DNA of 64,000 nucleotides from Gammaproteobacteria bacterium (GTDB lineage Bacteria > Pseudomonadota > Gammaproteobacteria > Steroidobacterales > Steroidobacteraceae), in NCBI GenBank assembly GCA_021323735.1, contig JAJPKM010000036.1, positions 124,001 to 188,000 on the forward strand. Reading direction: 5' to 3'. Below the pieces are notes generated by a model, which made no database searches, was not told where the DNA came from, and saw only the letters and a list, made by a program, of their open reading frames with translations. A program made the position numbers and the translations under genes. Of this stretch, positions 30,225-39,463 are shown piece by piece (position 1 is the stretch's first letter; each line of letters starts with the position of its first letter).

Positions 30225-30288
30225 CAGCCGGTTACCTCCGGACCCGCATCCGACTTGATCGCCACGTGCCAAAAGTGAGTTCCGATTG

Positions 30289-30930
30289 ATGGACCAGATA
30301 TTCGTATATGCCGACTCGCTCTCATGGGGGATTATTCCGACAACGCGCCAGCGGCTGAAGTTTGATCAGCGTTGGCCGGGCGTGCTCGAAGCTGAACTGA
30401 TCAAGCAGGGACGGTCAGTGCGGGTCCTGGAGGACTGCTTGAACGGTCGGAGAACAGTATTCGAGGATCCCTTCCTGCCGGGCCGCAATGGGCTCGTCGG
30501 ACTTGCGCAAAAAATAGAGATGCATTCACCGTTGGCAATCGTCGTCCTCATGCTAGGCACCAACGACTTTCAGTCTGTGCATCCTCATACCGCCTGGCAC
30601 GCGGCACAGGGGGTCGCAACCCTCGTTCGCGCGGTCCGGCAAGCGCCCATCGAGCCTGGCATGCCAGTACCGCCCATACTAGTCGTGGCTCCCCCTCCCA
30701 TTGAGGCACCGAGGGGTCCGATCGCATCGAAATTTGCAGGTGCGCCCGAGAAGTGCGCCGGGTTGGCGAAAGAATACCGAGAGGTATGTACCGCAATGAA
30801 TTGCCACTACTTCGACGCAGGAGCTGTCACCAGTGCCAGCCGTGTCGACGGCGTGCACCTAGATGCCGATCAGCATGCTCTCCTCGGACGGGCACTAGCC
30901 ACGGTGGTGGCCGAGATCATCACCAGATAG
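30289..30930 (+). CDS. SGNH/GDSL-type hydrolase
   Basis: 213 residues from ATG 30289. Block I is YADSLSWG (Ala in place of the Gly of GDSL; the Ser nucleophile is kept). Block III is LGTNDFQ. Block V is DGVHLDADQH with the catalytic Asp and His. The N-terminus starts straight at the first strand, so there is no signal peptide. Relatives include arylesterases and acyl-hydrolases of the SGNH superfamily. Substrate unknown. Confidence 0.88.
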   Translation: MDQIFVYADSLSWGIIPTTRQRLKFDQRWPGVLEAELIKQGRSVRVLEDCLNGRRTVFEDPFLPGRNGLVGLAQKIEMHSPLAIVVLMLGTNDFQSVHPHTAWHAAQGVATLVRAVRQAPIEPGMPVPPILVVAPPPIEAPRGPIASKFAGAPEKCAGLAKEYREVCTAMNCHYFDAGAVTSASRVDGVHLDADQHALLGRALATVVAEIITR

Positions 30931-31003
30931 GTTCGTGGAAACGACCCCACCGATGGGCCTCTCCCGATAGACTTTGCGATGCCGATCGACAAGGAGCAAA
31001 GCG

Positions 31004-31348
31004 ATGCGCATAACTTGCTTCATCCGATACCAGATTGATCCCTTCCAAAAAGAGGCCTTCAAGGAATACGCCGAGAACTGGGGCCGAATCATTCCTCGAT
31101 GTGGTGGCCATCTGGTGGGGTATTTCCTCCCTTACGAGGGCACCAACGACGTGGCGTGGGGACTCATCGCATTCGACAGCCTCGCATCCTACGAGGCGTA
31201 TCGAAAGCGCTTGAGATCAGATCCGGAAGCGCAAAAGAACTTTGCGATGGCCCAGAGCCGACGTTTTATCCTTCGTGAGGAGCGCAGCTTTGTAGAGACC
31301 GTAGAAGGCACTCGTGAGAAACCTTCAACCCTCGCCACACAAGCGTGA
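31004..31348 (+). CDS. NIPSNAP-family protein
   Basis: 114 residues from ATG 31004, which has AAGGAG upstream. The sequence [20 protein letters not shown], then [13 protein letters not shown] and [15 protein letters not shown], is a single dimeric alpha-beta barrel domain of the NIPSNAP type. The C-terminal 20 residues are a Glu/Thr-rich tail. Bacterial members have no defined role; catabolic and hydrolase contexts are common. It may be co-transcribed with the SGNH hydrolase gene 73 bases upstream. Confidence 0.85.
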   Translation: MRITCFIRYQIDPFQKEAFKEYAENWGRIIPRCGGHLVGYFLPYEGTNDVAWGLIAFDSLASYEAYRKRLRSDPEAQKNFAMAQSRRFILREERSFVETVEGTREKPSTLATQA

Positions 31349-31524
31349 TCCTTGGTGCAAACTGCTGTTATAAAATCCGGCGTGCTCTGACGCGACCAAG
31401 CTGTCTAAGACGGCCACTGCGGGCGCAACGATGCAACCAAAAGGCGCCACTCTCCGGCTCAGGCCCTCCCGGCCAAACAGGAGTTGGAGCGAGTCTGCGG
31501 TTGCTAAGGCCGGCAGGCGTTGCG

Positions 31525-32037
31525 CTACTTCTCCCGCTGCCATACAAGCACTGTCTTCGATTCGACGCCCGCAATCTGCTGCATGGGAGTGGTAAGGGTA
31601 AGCCGATCACCGGACAACTCGAAAAAACGCTCCTGCGACGTTCCAATCCAGTCGGGAGCTGAGGCCCCCTCGATGATGTGCACAACGGACTTGCCGCCGA
31701 CAGTTACCTTGAAGCGGCCCCAGTATCCCAAGTAGTTATCGAAAGCGGCCCGCGCCGTACTGTCCGGGCATTTTCGTCGATCTTGGGTGCCGCACTTTGC
31801 CAAATCCGACGTTAGCAGGTGCACGGACATATATCCGCGCGAACCATAAATAAGCTGACCCAGAGGTGAAGAGCCATAAAGATCAGTTGAGGACCCGTCG
31901 GCTTTCACTTGCTTGTCGCTGATCAACTTCCAGGTACCGATGAGTGATTGCGAGTTGGTGGCGGGATATACATCACTTGCTGGCAAGCACATCGCGAACA
32001 CCAGCAACAGCAATGCGACGGACAAATGATTCTTCAT
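31525..32037 (-). CDS. Secreted lipocalin-like domain protein
   Basis: 170 residues with a signal peptide (HLSVALLLLVFAMCLPASDVYPA). The mature domain starts SLIGTWKLIS, the G-x-W of calycins, and continues with strands LGQLIYGSRGYMSVHL, YLGYWGRFKVTVGGKSVVHI and the closing LTLTTPMQQIAG. It belongs to the lipocalin-like domain PF13924 (ligand-binding, periplasmic). The ligand is unknown. Confidence 0.85.
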   Translation of the reverse strand: MKNHLSVALLLLVFAMCLPASDVYPATNSQSLIGTWKLISDKQVKADGSSTDLYGSSPLGQLIYGSRGYMSVHLLTSDLAKCGTQDRRKCPDSTARAAFDNYLGYWGRFKVTVGGKSVVHIIEGASAPDWIGTSQERFFELSGDRLTLTTPMQQIAGVESKTVLVWQREK

Positions 32038-32253
32038 TCGAACACCTGTGAAGTTGTACGCCAGGTTCCCTGGGTGCCCAAGTTGACGATGCTCGCATTA
32101 TTTCGGCTCTAATACTACGAGATCGACCGAGGACTTCACCGCCAAAGCGGCTATGCAAGTCGCGTGACCCATGCTGCCTCTTTGGCGATGCCGTGGCCGC
32201 TCACCCATCCGGCAATGGCCGCCTTGTGACTCCCAGATGCGGGACGGAGCCGA

Positions 32254-34515
32254 CTACGGCAATGCGAGTGCGACGAGTTCCGCCGGATCCTCGCCGTTAC
32301 CTACGGTCAAGGCGATAAATTGCCGACCGTGCCACACGTAGCTCATCGGTAATCCTATCTGCGTTCCGGGGAGCGGAATCTCAGCGAGCACTTCGCCGGT
32401 GTTTTTATCATGAACCCGTAACACGGGATCGCCAGACCAGCCCTCTCCGGCAAATAACAAGGTCTTAGTCACCAGCAAACCTGCTCGGGTTTGCTTGCCT
32501 GTCGGAGGCAGCTTGATCCCCTTCAATGCAGGATGAGTCTTGACGCTCGCCGGCGCCTCCCCGTTGGGCCGCATCCAAAGGTGCTCGCCACTCTTGAGAT
32601 CGATTGCGGTGATTCTGCCCCAGGGCGGCTTGAGCAGCGGCAAACCATCCACATTCGGCGGCGAATTGTCGGCGAGAACATATCCTGCGTCCGATCCTTT
32701 TGGCGCGGGCTCGAGCTCGTCCACTTCGGGCACAGTCATTGAGCCCACGTAAACAACGGCGCTCTCTGGATCGACTGCTCCGCCCTGCCAGTTGGCGCCA
32801 CCAAGATTTGAAGGGAGCTTGATGACGCTGCGCGCCGTTGAGCTTGGCGCGGCAACAGTGGGCGGCGCGTAGAGTGGGCCAAGCTCATAATTGCGGAGCA
32901 CCTCGGCCGCCTTATCATGGAGCGCCGGCGTGAAATCAATCAAGTCAGCTGCGGTAATGCGTTGCAAGTCGAACGGGGCTGGTTTGGTTGGGACCGGTTG
33001 CGTCGGCCAACTTACTTCGCCGGGTACAGTGGACTGCGGTGCAGGACGTTCTTCTATCGGCCAAAGGGGATTGCCGTTGGTCCGATCAAATACGTACAGA
33101 AACGCTTGTTTTGTCACCTCCGCGACAGCCCGGATCACTTGGCCATTCTGTCCTTGTGGGATGTCAACCAGTATTGGCGCCGCGGGCAAATCCCAGTCCC
33201 AGAGGTCATGATGTGTGATCTGGAAAAACCAACGCAGTTTGCCGGTTGCAACATCGAGACACACCAAGCTATTGGCGTAACTATTGCGCCCGGGTCGCGC
33301 TCCCCCAAAGTAATCGTTGGTAGGCGGTGAAACGGACAAATAAATCAAACCGAGTTGCGGATCGCCAGACATAGGTGCCCAGACGCCCGCATTGCCGGTG
33401 TACAGCGCTGAATCATTTCCCCAATCTTGCGTTGTGGCTTCGGCGGAATCGGGAACTGTCTTGAAGGTCCACAACTGTTTTCCTGTTCTGGCATCGAACG
33501 CCCGTACGTCACCCTTCACATTAGCGCGGGACTTTGGCCGCAATCCCGGCAATAGTGCCGGCCCCACTACCACCACGTCGCCCATAACAAGCGGCGGAGA
33601 CGTCGACCCGATGTCCGCGGGAGCGCCCGGCGGCACTCTCAATCCCACCTTAAGATCGATACGACCCGAGTTGCCAAAGCTCGGCACGGGCCTTCCCGTC
33701 CTTGCGTCCAGCGCGACAAGTTGGAAGCCGGGCGTGACGGTGAACACTCGATCCGAATCATGGCGACCGCGCCAATAGGCCACGCCTCGGCCAGATCCTT
33801 TGCGTGGCGCTTGATCGAAGCGCTCCTGTGACTCTTGGGGTCGCCAAATCCAAAGAGTTTCGCCGGTGACGGCGTCGACAGCGACGACGTCGCGCGTAAC
33901 GCCCGCTGTGAAGTAAAGCATCCCGTTGATCATCAATGGAGTCGTGGTATTTCTATATTCCGGAGTGGGGCCGAAATTCCTGGCAGACCATCGCCAGGCA
34001 ATCTTGAGGTGCGCTACGTTGTCGCGGTCGATCTGACGAGCCGGCGAATAGGCTTGGGACAGCAGATTCCCTCGATAAGACGCCCACTCCAGAGGTTTGC
34101 TCTCGGTCCTTTTCGATGCCTGATCGTCCGTCTGAACAATAATTTGCCTCCATTCGGCATCGCCCAGCCGCGCTGGTTTGTCTCCGGCAGTAAAGCCTTT
34201 TTGAACAAAAAATGAACCAAGAATGTCGAGATACTGCTGGTACTGTAGTTTCTCGCCTTCCGGCGGCATGGTTTTGCTCACCCGCTCGAACACATCGCTC
34301 AGCGGTCGTCCATTCCACCGCCCAAATACCAGGTCCGCCACTTGAACCCGTGTATGGCACTGTGAGCAGTGGGTAGCGAAAAGTTGTTCCCCCAGTTCCG
34401 CTTGGTCTTTTGAGAATGCGCCCTCGGGAGTTACTGGTGTGGCAAAGGCGCTCACCGCATTAGCGAGCAGGAATGCCAAGGAAGGCGCGCGTGATTTGAT
34501 TGTCCTTCTTGTCAC
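32254..34515 (-). CDS. PQQ-dependent dehydrogenase with an N-terminal cytochrome c domain
   Basis: 753 residues from GTG 34515 with a signal peptide (SLAFLLANAVSAFA). Residues about 30-110 are a haem-binding cytochrome c domain (CSQCH). The remainder is an eight-bladed quinoprotein propeller with Trp-docking repeats (GETLWIWRP, GKLRWFFQITHHDLWDWDLP, GEHLWMRPNGEA). The DLWDWDLPAAPILVD stretch is typical of membrane-type glucose/alcohol quinoprotein dehydrogenases. It oxidises an alcohol or sugar in the periplasm and passes electrons to its haem. The cytochrome is N-terminal here; in quinohaemoprotein alcohol dehydrogenases it is usually C-terminal. PQQ genes are not in the window. Confidence 0.88.
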   Translation of the reverse strand: MTRRTIKSRAPSLAFLLANAVSAFATPVTPEGAFSKDQAELGEQLFATHCSQCHTRVQVADLVFGRWNGRPLSDVFERVSKTMPPEGEKLQYQQYLDILGSFFVQKGFTAGDKPARLGDAEWRQIIVQTDDQASKRTESKPLEWASYRGNLLSQAYSPARQIDRDNVAHLKIAWRWSARNFGPTPEYRNTTTPLMINGMLYFTAGVTRDVVAVDAVTGETLWIWRPQESQERFDQAPRKGSGRGVAYWRGRHDSDRVFTVTPGFQLVALDARTGRPVPSFGNSGRIDLKVGLRVPPGAPADIGSTSPPLVMGDVVVVGPALLPGLRPKSRANVKGDVRAFDARTGKQLWTFKTVPDSAEATTQDWGNDSALYTGNAGVWAPMSGDPQLGLIYLSVSPPTNDYFGGARPGRNSYANSLVCLDVATGKLRWFFQITHHDLWDWDLPAAPILVDIPQGQNGQVIRAVAEVTKQAFLYVFDRTNGNPLWPIEERPAPQSTVPGEVSWPTQPVPTKPAPFDLQRITAADLIDFTPALHDKAAEVLRNYELGPLYAPPTVAAPSSTARSVIKLPSNLGGANWQGGAVDPESAVVYVGSMTVPEVDELEPAPKGSDAGYVLADNSPPNVDGLPLLKPPWGRITAIDLKSGEHLWMRPNGEAPASVKTHPALKGIKLPPTGKQTRAGLLVTKTLLFAGEGWSGDPVLRVHDKNTGEVLAEIPLPGTQIGLPMSYVWHGRQFIALTVGNGEDPAELVALALP

Positions 34516-34671
34516 TCGCGAATCCTATCATTGAAGCTGCTTTGCAGCTCCCGTGTCTTGCAGTCGGGCGACGACGATCGCCAGGAACACGGTCGGCCAC
34601 TTCGAATGGAGCGGCAGAACCGCTACAGGGTGCGCCAAGGCAAATGGCGTGTTGTTACTGCCTCCGTTGGC

Positions 34672-36015
34672 TCACGCGGCTGGCTTGAGTTTGTGGCCAG
34701 TCGCGGTCGACTTGAACCCCAGGGTCGCAATGATGGCGTCCGGGAACGCCTCCACCCAATTAAATGGCGCATGACTACCTGGGAACTCGACGTAGATCAC
34801 TTGACAGCCTTTGCCTTTAAGCACCGAGTGGAGCACTCGATTGGGCATTAGCTGGCCGGGACCTTCCCAGGTGCCCACATCCATGTAGACGTTGAGACTC
34901 ACGCTCCGTGATTCCGCAAATTGCTTTACAAGCCATCCCGAGTCTTCAACGAGTTGACCGCTCACTTCTCCCGGTGACCACCAGTACGAGCCCGACAGAG
35001 AAATGATATTGCCAAAGATCTCCGGATGACAAAGGCCGCTGTACGAGGCGATTAGCGCACCGCGACTGCTGCCGCCAATGGTATTTAGCCGAGGGTTCGA
35101 GCTGATATTGTATCGGGCCCTGATAAACGGCATCAGCTCGCCGCTCAAGAAATCTTGGAAGAGCTTGTTGGGAGTCAAATCGTCATTTCGATTGACGCCC
35201 TCAGGCGTGAACACAAATGCTGCGACCACCGGCGGGATTCGGTGGTCTGCAATCAAATTATCCAGAATAGTCGGCGTCGGAACGCGCGATTGATACGCGT
35301 CGCCATCGAATACCATCATGAAGGCCTTAGGCGACCTGCTGGATTCGTAGCCCGGAGGCGTGTAAATCGACACCTTCCGTTTGGTGCCGAGGACGGCACT
35401 GGAGATCTCAAGATCTGTCACGACACCATGGAGAACATCCGCGCGCCGTTCAAGATACGGGCTGTGCGGCGCCGCGGGTCCCTCCACGAAGGGATACTTC
35501 ACCGGGTGTTCAAGGCTTCCGGCAGCGAGCGTTCGATTGTTCAGCGGATCGGCGGAACCCGGGTCCACTCCGTCACTCCGCGGATGCTCCTCCGGCACAC
35601 CGATTCCATAGAAAAACCGCGCCGCTCGCGGCAAGACATCGCTTAAGTACCAGACGTCGGAATTGGGCAAATGCGCAAGTGCTTCCTGACGAGGATGGCC
35701 GGGTGACGGCCAGGTACGATTCAATCTGACGCCCTTGCCCTCTTTTGGATCAGCCGTGCGCCACAAAAATGTGTAAAGGACATCATTCGGTCGATCGGGG
35801 ATTTCTTCGCACAAGGGCGCCCGCTCACGTTTCACTTGCTCCCAGAAGGCCTCAAGGGCAATTGAATTCCCCTTTTCGATCTCGGACGCCAAATCTTGCA
35901 GTCTTGGGCTTGCGGGTGTCGCCAGATTGTCCGTCGCGCGGGAGATGCCGACGCCGAGGACCAATGCAAAGCTCACTATCAGCGTGGGTATAGTTCCGCA
36001 GAATTCTCTAGTCAT
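34672..36015 (-). CDS. Secreted esterase, enterochelin-esterase-like (alpha/beta hydrolase)
   Basis: 447 residues from ATG 36015 (GGAG six bases upstream; ATG 36027 is an alternative). A signal peptide (IPTLIVSFALVLGVGISRA) precedes an N-terminal domain of about 180 residues and the catalytic esterase domain. The domain carries YTPPGYESS, the nucleophile motif GGSSRGALIAS, the Asp region (VYMDVGTWEG) and the late His in GSHAPFNW. The fold and order match Fes/esterase-D. The N-terminal half also looks like the lid domain of Fes. No siderophore genes are nearby, so the substrate is open. Confidence 0.82.
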   Translation of the reverse strand: MTREFCGTIPTLIVSFALVLGVGISRATDNLATPASPRLQDLASEIEKGNSIALEAFWEQVKRERAPLCEEIPDRPNDVLYTFLWRTADPKEGKGVRLNRTWPSPGHPRQEALAHLPNSDVWYLSDVLPRAARFFYGIGVPEEHPRSDGVDPGSADPLNNRTLAAGSLEHPVKYPFVEGPAAPHSPYLERRADVLHGVVTDLEISSAVLGTKRKVSIYTPPGYESSRSPKAFMMVFDGDAYQSRVPTPTILDNLIADHRIPPVVAAFVFTPEGVNRNDDLTPNKLFQDFLSGELMPFIRARYNISSNPRLNTIGGSSRGALIASYSGLCHPEIFGNIISLSGSYWWSPGEVSGQLVEDSGWLVKQFAESRSVSLNVYMDVGTWEGPGQLMPNRVLHSVLKGKGCQVIYVEFPGSHAPFNWVEAFPDAIIATLGFKSTATGHKLKPAA

Positions 36016-36216
36016 TGCACACTCCATGTCGGTTCTGGACCAGCAAACAACCGAGTAAGCCGATTGTCCGGCACGTGATTTTCTCCTATCGTACTAAAGG
36101 CCAACAACTTCGCTTCACCTTCCGGATAGCCAGAACTCGGCTACGTGAGTTTGCAGCGGTGGAATCGCTCCCTAGCGGACAGGCCTTTGCGGTGATGTGT
36201 GGTCGATCTCTGGTAA

Positions 36217-36254
36217 ATACCCAAATTGGGTAGTAAGATACCCAGAATGGGTAT
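36217..36254 (+). promoter_or_regulatory. Doubled operator: two ATACCC...GGGTA inverted repeats 21 bp apart
   Basis: Site 1 is ATACCC (36217-36222), AAATT, GGGTA (36228-36232). Site 2 is ATACCC (36238-36243), AGAAT, GGGTAT (36249-36254). Both have the same five-base centre length. Their spacing of 21 bases is two helical turns, so a dimer could bind both on one face. Site 2 contains the ATG start codon (36247-36249) of the following wHTH gene. Autorepression is the obvious reading, typical of a toxin-antitoxin operon. Confidence 0.75.
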
Positions 36255-36876
36255 TAAGAAACGGCAAGTCACCAGTCGCACGCCGGTAAGCTCCGGCGTT
36301 GCCGATGCACTGTTCACAAGGGTGCAGCAGCGGGTCTTGGCTGTATTGTTTGGAAATCACGCACGAAGTTTCTACGCAAATGAGCTGATCGCCTTGGCGT
36401 GCTCCGGGTCCGGTGCAGTTCAGCGTGAACTCGCCCAGCTAGAAGCCGCAGAACTAGTGACAGTCAGGCGGGTGGGCAATCAGAAACACTATCAAGCCAA
36501 CGCACTGGCCCCAATATTCGAGGAACTACGTGGTTTAGTATTGAAGACATCGGGCCTTGTGGATGTCTTGCGGGCAGCTCTCGCGCCGTTAGCGGGGCAG
36601 ATCGATCAAGCGTTCATCTACGGTTCCGTCGCCAAGGGCAAGGACACCGCGAAAAGCGATATCGATCTTATGATCATAAGCGAGAAGATTGCATATGCCG
36701 ATCTGTTTGCGGCACTTGAGCCTGCGACGAGCCGGCTGAAGCGAACCGTAAATCCGACCTTGTATTCAGCAATCGAAGTCAACAAGCGGATCCTTGACGA
36801 TAACGCCTTCGTCAAGCGCGTGCTGGCGCAGCCAAAACTATGGGTGATCGGAGAAGGTCGTGGCTTCGCCGCTTGA
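36247..36876 (+). CDS. Winged-helix plus minimal nucleotidyltransferase (MNT) domain protein, putative antitoxin
   Basis: 209 residues from ATG 36247; a TTG at 36226 is in frame but lies inside the operator. Residues 20-90 are a winged-helix domain (VLAVLFGNHARSFYANELI ... VTVRRVGNQKHYQAN). Residues 115-200 are an MNT domain with GSVAKGKDTAKSDIDLMI, giving the motif GS-x9-D-x-D (G126, S127, D138, D140). The gene is followed by an overlapping HEPN gene, the classic two-part module. It most likely represses its own promoter through the two upstream operators and modifies or neutralises its HEPN partner. Confidence 0.88.
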   Translation: MGIKKRQVTSRTPVSSGVADALFTRVQQRVLAVLFGNHARSFYANELIALACSGSGAVQRELAQLEAAELVTVRRVGNQKHYQANALAPIFEELRGLVLKTSGLVDVLRAALAPLAGQIDQAFIYGSVAKGKDTAKSDIDLMIISEKIAYADLFAALEPATSRLKRTVNPTLYSAIEVNKRILDDNAFVKRVLAQPKLWVIGEGRGFAA

Positions 36877-37297
36877 GAATTTGAGTGGCCCCGGCAGGCC
36901 TCTTCAAAAGGAAGCCCCCGACGCGAAGGAATTTGCAGGCTTAAAGCGATCTGCATTGGCTCGATTAACTGATTCTGCGAAGAGCTCCAACTCGCTGGAA
37001 AGCCGCTTCGATCTTGCATACAACGCTGCGCACGCGCTTTGCTTGGCCGCCCTGCGTTGGCATGGATACCGGTCGACCAATCGTTACATTGTCTTTCAAG
37101 CACTGCCCCACACGCTCGGATTGGGTCCCGAAGTGTGGCGCGTGCTGGATAAATGTCATTCAGTTCGCAACCTTGGAGAATATGAAGGCGATCTCAATGT
37201 GGACGAGCGCCTTGTGGCAGATTTAGTTGCCGCCTGTCGGAGTGTGGCTGCGAAGCTAGATTTGCTGGCGCCAATTCCACCCGCGGTTCGCCCTTGA
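36860..37297 (+). CDS. HEPN-domain protein, putative toxin partner of the MNT protein
   Basis: 145 residues from GTG 36860, overlapping the MNT gene by 17 bases. The core helix RFDLAYNAAHALCLAALRWHGYR is typical of HEPN four-helix bundles. The active-site helix reads CHSVRNLGEYEGDLN. R103 and N104 are present, but the His of the Rx4-6H nuclease motif is missing, and a Tyr (Y108) sits where the motif would end. So the RNase activity of standard HEPN toxins may be changed or lost. The N-terminal 20 residues are disordered. Role inferred from pairing. Confidence 0.85.
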   Translation: MASPLENLSGPGRPLQKEAPDAKEFAGLKRSALARLTDSAKSSNSLESRFDLAYNAAHALCLAALRWHGYRSTNRYIVFQALPHTLGLGPEVWRVLDKCHSVRNLGEYEGDLNVDERLVADLVAACRSVAAKLDLLAPIPPAVRP

Positions 37298-37381
37298 GAA
37301 TTTTCTGCGCGCGGCGCAAAAGCACATATCTAGGTCCGAAAACGGCGAGTATTGTGCCCGGATAGGGTCTAATGTAGCGCC

Positions 37382-38818
37382 ATGGACCTCGACCCGAATG
37401 CCTGTTATCGCGCGGTGGTGGCGCGGGATCGCCGCTTTGACGGCCGGTTTTTCGTGGGCATCACCTCGACGCAGATTTATTGCCGCCCGATATGCACGGC
37501 GCGGCCGGCGCTTCGCAAGAACATGCGCTTTTATTCGCATGCGGCAGCGGCGGAAGGCGCAGGTTTCAGGCCCTGCTTGCGTTGCCGCCCGGAACGGGCG
37601 CCGGGATTGGCGCCGGTGGATGCGGTCAGCCGACTGGTCGGAGCCGCCATGGCCGGCATCGAAGAGCATGCATTGTCGAGCGCTCGCGTAGGCGAGTTGG
37701 CGGCCTCCCTGGGTGTCAGCGACCGGCATTTGCGCCGGGTCACCGAAGCTGAGCTTGGGGTCTCGCCCATTGAACTGGCGCAGACCCAGCGGCTGCTGCT
37801 GGCCAAGCGCCTGCTGCGCGAAACCTCTCTTAGCCAAACGGACATCGCCTTTGCCAGCGGTTTCGGCAGCGTCAGGCGTTTCAACGCCTTGTTCAAATCT
37901 CGGTATGGACTGAGCCCGCGCGCAGTGCGCGGCACGGCCGTCGACACCGATACCTTGAGCGTTCAATTGGAATTCAGGCCGCCCCTGGCCTGGGAACGCT
38001 TACTGGCTTATTTACGGCTGCGCGGCATTCCGGGCGTTGAGATGGCCGATGCCACGCATTATCGACGCACGGTGGCGATAGGAGATGCAAAGGGCTGGAT
38101 TGCCGTGTCGATGCACTCGAGCGCCAATGCGCTGAATTTGGAAATCTCGCCCTCCTTGACTCCCGTCATCGGCGCAGTGATCGGCAGAGTGAAGCATCTG
38201 TTCGATTTGGGGGCGGCACCGGATTCGGTCAGGACGGTGTTGCGGCAAGATGACCTTCTGGCCGCGACAGTGCGAAGACTGCCGGGTCTGCGGGTTGCCG
38301 GCGCCTTCGACGGCTTCGAGCTGGCCGTGCGAACGGTGCTAGGGCAGCAGGTATCGGTGAAGGGGGCGAGCACCATTGCAGGGCGCTGGGCTCATGAATT
38401 CGGCGAACCCATCGCGACACCTTATGCTGAACTCAATCGCTTGAGTCCAAGTGCGGATCGCATGGCGGTTATCGCCGCCGAAGATGTCGCGGCCTTAGGG
38501 ATGGTGAGTGCCCGCGCTCGATGCCTGGTGGGTCTGGCCGAGGCGGTTGCGATGCGAAAAATCGCGCTGTCCTACGCAGCCAATGTCGATGAGCAAATCG
38601 AGAAATTGATGAGCCTGCCCGGCATCGGCCATTGGACCGCCAATTACATCGCCATGCGCGCGCTGCATTGGCCCGATGCATTTCCCACCGGGGATTTGGT
38701 ATTGATGCGCGCCGCTAAATCCAATCGGCGGCAATTGGAACAGCGTTCCGAGGCTTGGCGGCCTTGGCGTGCATATGCGGCACAGTATCTTTGGCAATCA
38801 CAGGGGTTCGCTCCATGA
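37382..38818 (+). CDS. Ada regulatory domain-AraC HTH-AlkA DNA glycosylase fusion
   Basis: 478 residues. Residues 1-75 are an Ada Cys4-zinc domain (C34, C38, C65, C68: YCRPICTAR ... FRPCLRCRPE) that takes methyl groups from phosphotriesters at C34. Residues 80-175 are an AraC-type helix-turn-helix pair. Residues 190-478 are the AlkA 3-methyladenine glycosylase with the HhH motif LMSLPGIGHWTANYIAMRAL and catalytic Asp in FPTGDLVL. It senses and repairs alkylated DNA and should activate alkylation-response promoters. The TGA stop overlaps the ATG of the next gene. Confidence 0.93.
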   Translation: MDLDPNACYRAVVARDRRFDGRFFVGITSTQIYCRPICTARPALRKNMRFYSHAAAAEGAGFRPCLRCRPERAPGLAPVDAVSRLVGAAMAGIEEHALSSARVGELAASLGVSDRHLRRVTEAELGVSPIELAQTQRLLLAKRLLRETSLSQTDIAFASGFGSVRRFNALFKSRYGLSPRAVRGTAVDTDTLSVQLEFRPPLAWERLLAYLRLRGIPGVEMADATHYRRTVAIGDAKGWIAVSMHSSANALNLEISPSLTPVIGAVIGRVKHLFDLGAAPDSVRTVLRQDDLLAATVRRLPGLRVAGAFDGFELAVRTVLGQQVSVKGASTIAGRWAHEFGEPIATPYAELNRLSPSADRMAVIAAEDVAALGMVSARARCLVGLAEAVAMRKIALSYAANVDEQIEKLMSLPGIGHWTANYIAMRALHWPDAFPTGDLVLMRAAKSNRRQLEQRSEAWRPWRAYAAQYLWQSQGFAP

Positions 38819-39357
38819 ACAACTTTTGTTATGTCGACAGTCCGATCGGACAGTTGATGCTCACCTCGGACGGCACCGCTCTCACCGGCTTGTACATGAA
38901 TCTATACAGGAACAAGCCGATGAAACAGCCGCCCCCGGGTAGAGACTGGGTGGAGAACGCCTCGCAAGGCGCGCTCCCGGCCGCCGTGCGCCAGCTGAAA
39001 GAATATTTTGCGGGCACTCGGCGCGAATTCGATCTGCCCTTGAAAATGCAGGGCAGCGAATTTCAGCAGCGGGTGTGGCGCGAGCTCACAAAAATACCCT
39101 TCGGCAAAACCTGGAGCTATGGTCAGCTCGCCAAGCGCATTGGCAATCCCAACGGCTCGCGCGCCGTCGGCCTCGCGAATGGACGCAATCCCATTGCCAT
39201 CATCGTTCCCTGTCATCGCGTCATCGGTGCCAACGGCTCGTTGACGGGCTTCGGCGGCGGCCTGGAGCGCAAAGAATGGCTGCTCACGCATGAGGGCTAC
39301 CCGGGCACTGCCGCACTGGCTTTGGGAGAGGTGGGGAATTCGGGCGTTGCTGCTTGA
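38815..39357 (+). CDS. ogt: Methylated-DNA-[protein]-cysteine S-methyltransferase
   Basis: 180 residues from ATG 38815, overlapping the previous stop (ATGA). The N-terminal Ogt-like domain is followed by the active-site helix. FQQRVWRELTKIPFGKTWSYGQLA and ANGRNPIAIIVPCHRVIG hold the acceptor Cys in PCHRV. Residue order RAVGLANGRNP is typical. It removes O6-methylguanine and O4-methylthymine by suicide transfer. Together with the Ada/AlkA fusion it makes a two-gene alkylation operon. Confidence 0.95.
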   Translation: MNNFCYVDSPIGQLMLTSDGTALTGLYMNLYRNKPMKQPPPGRDWVENASQGALPAAVRQLKEYFAGTRREFDLPLKMQGSEFQQRVWRELTKIPFGKTWSYGQLAKRIGNPNGSRAVGLANGRNPIAIIVPCHRVIGANGSLTGFGGGLERKEWLLTHEGYPGTAALALGEVGNSGVAA

Positions 39358-39463
39358 CGGTATCGGCGCCCAGTATCGTCGCCGGCGCCAGATCATCGTC
39401 AACTAGACCTTCACCAGCTAGTTCACCGGCTGCGCTGGAGCATCGGCCGCTTCATCGGCAGCG

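Noticed and set aside
37298-37381. Possible Ada box (GCGCAAAAGC-like) before the Ada/AlkA fusion
   Set aside because: Only a partial match and no convincing promoter spacing; too weak to list.
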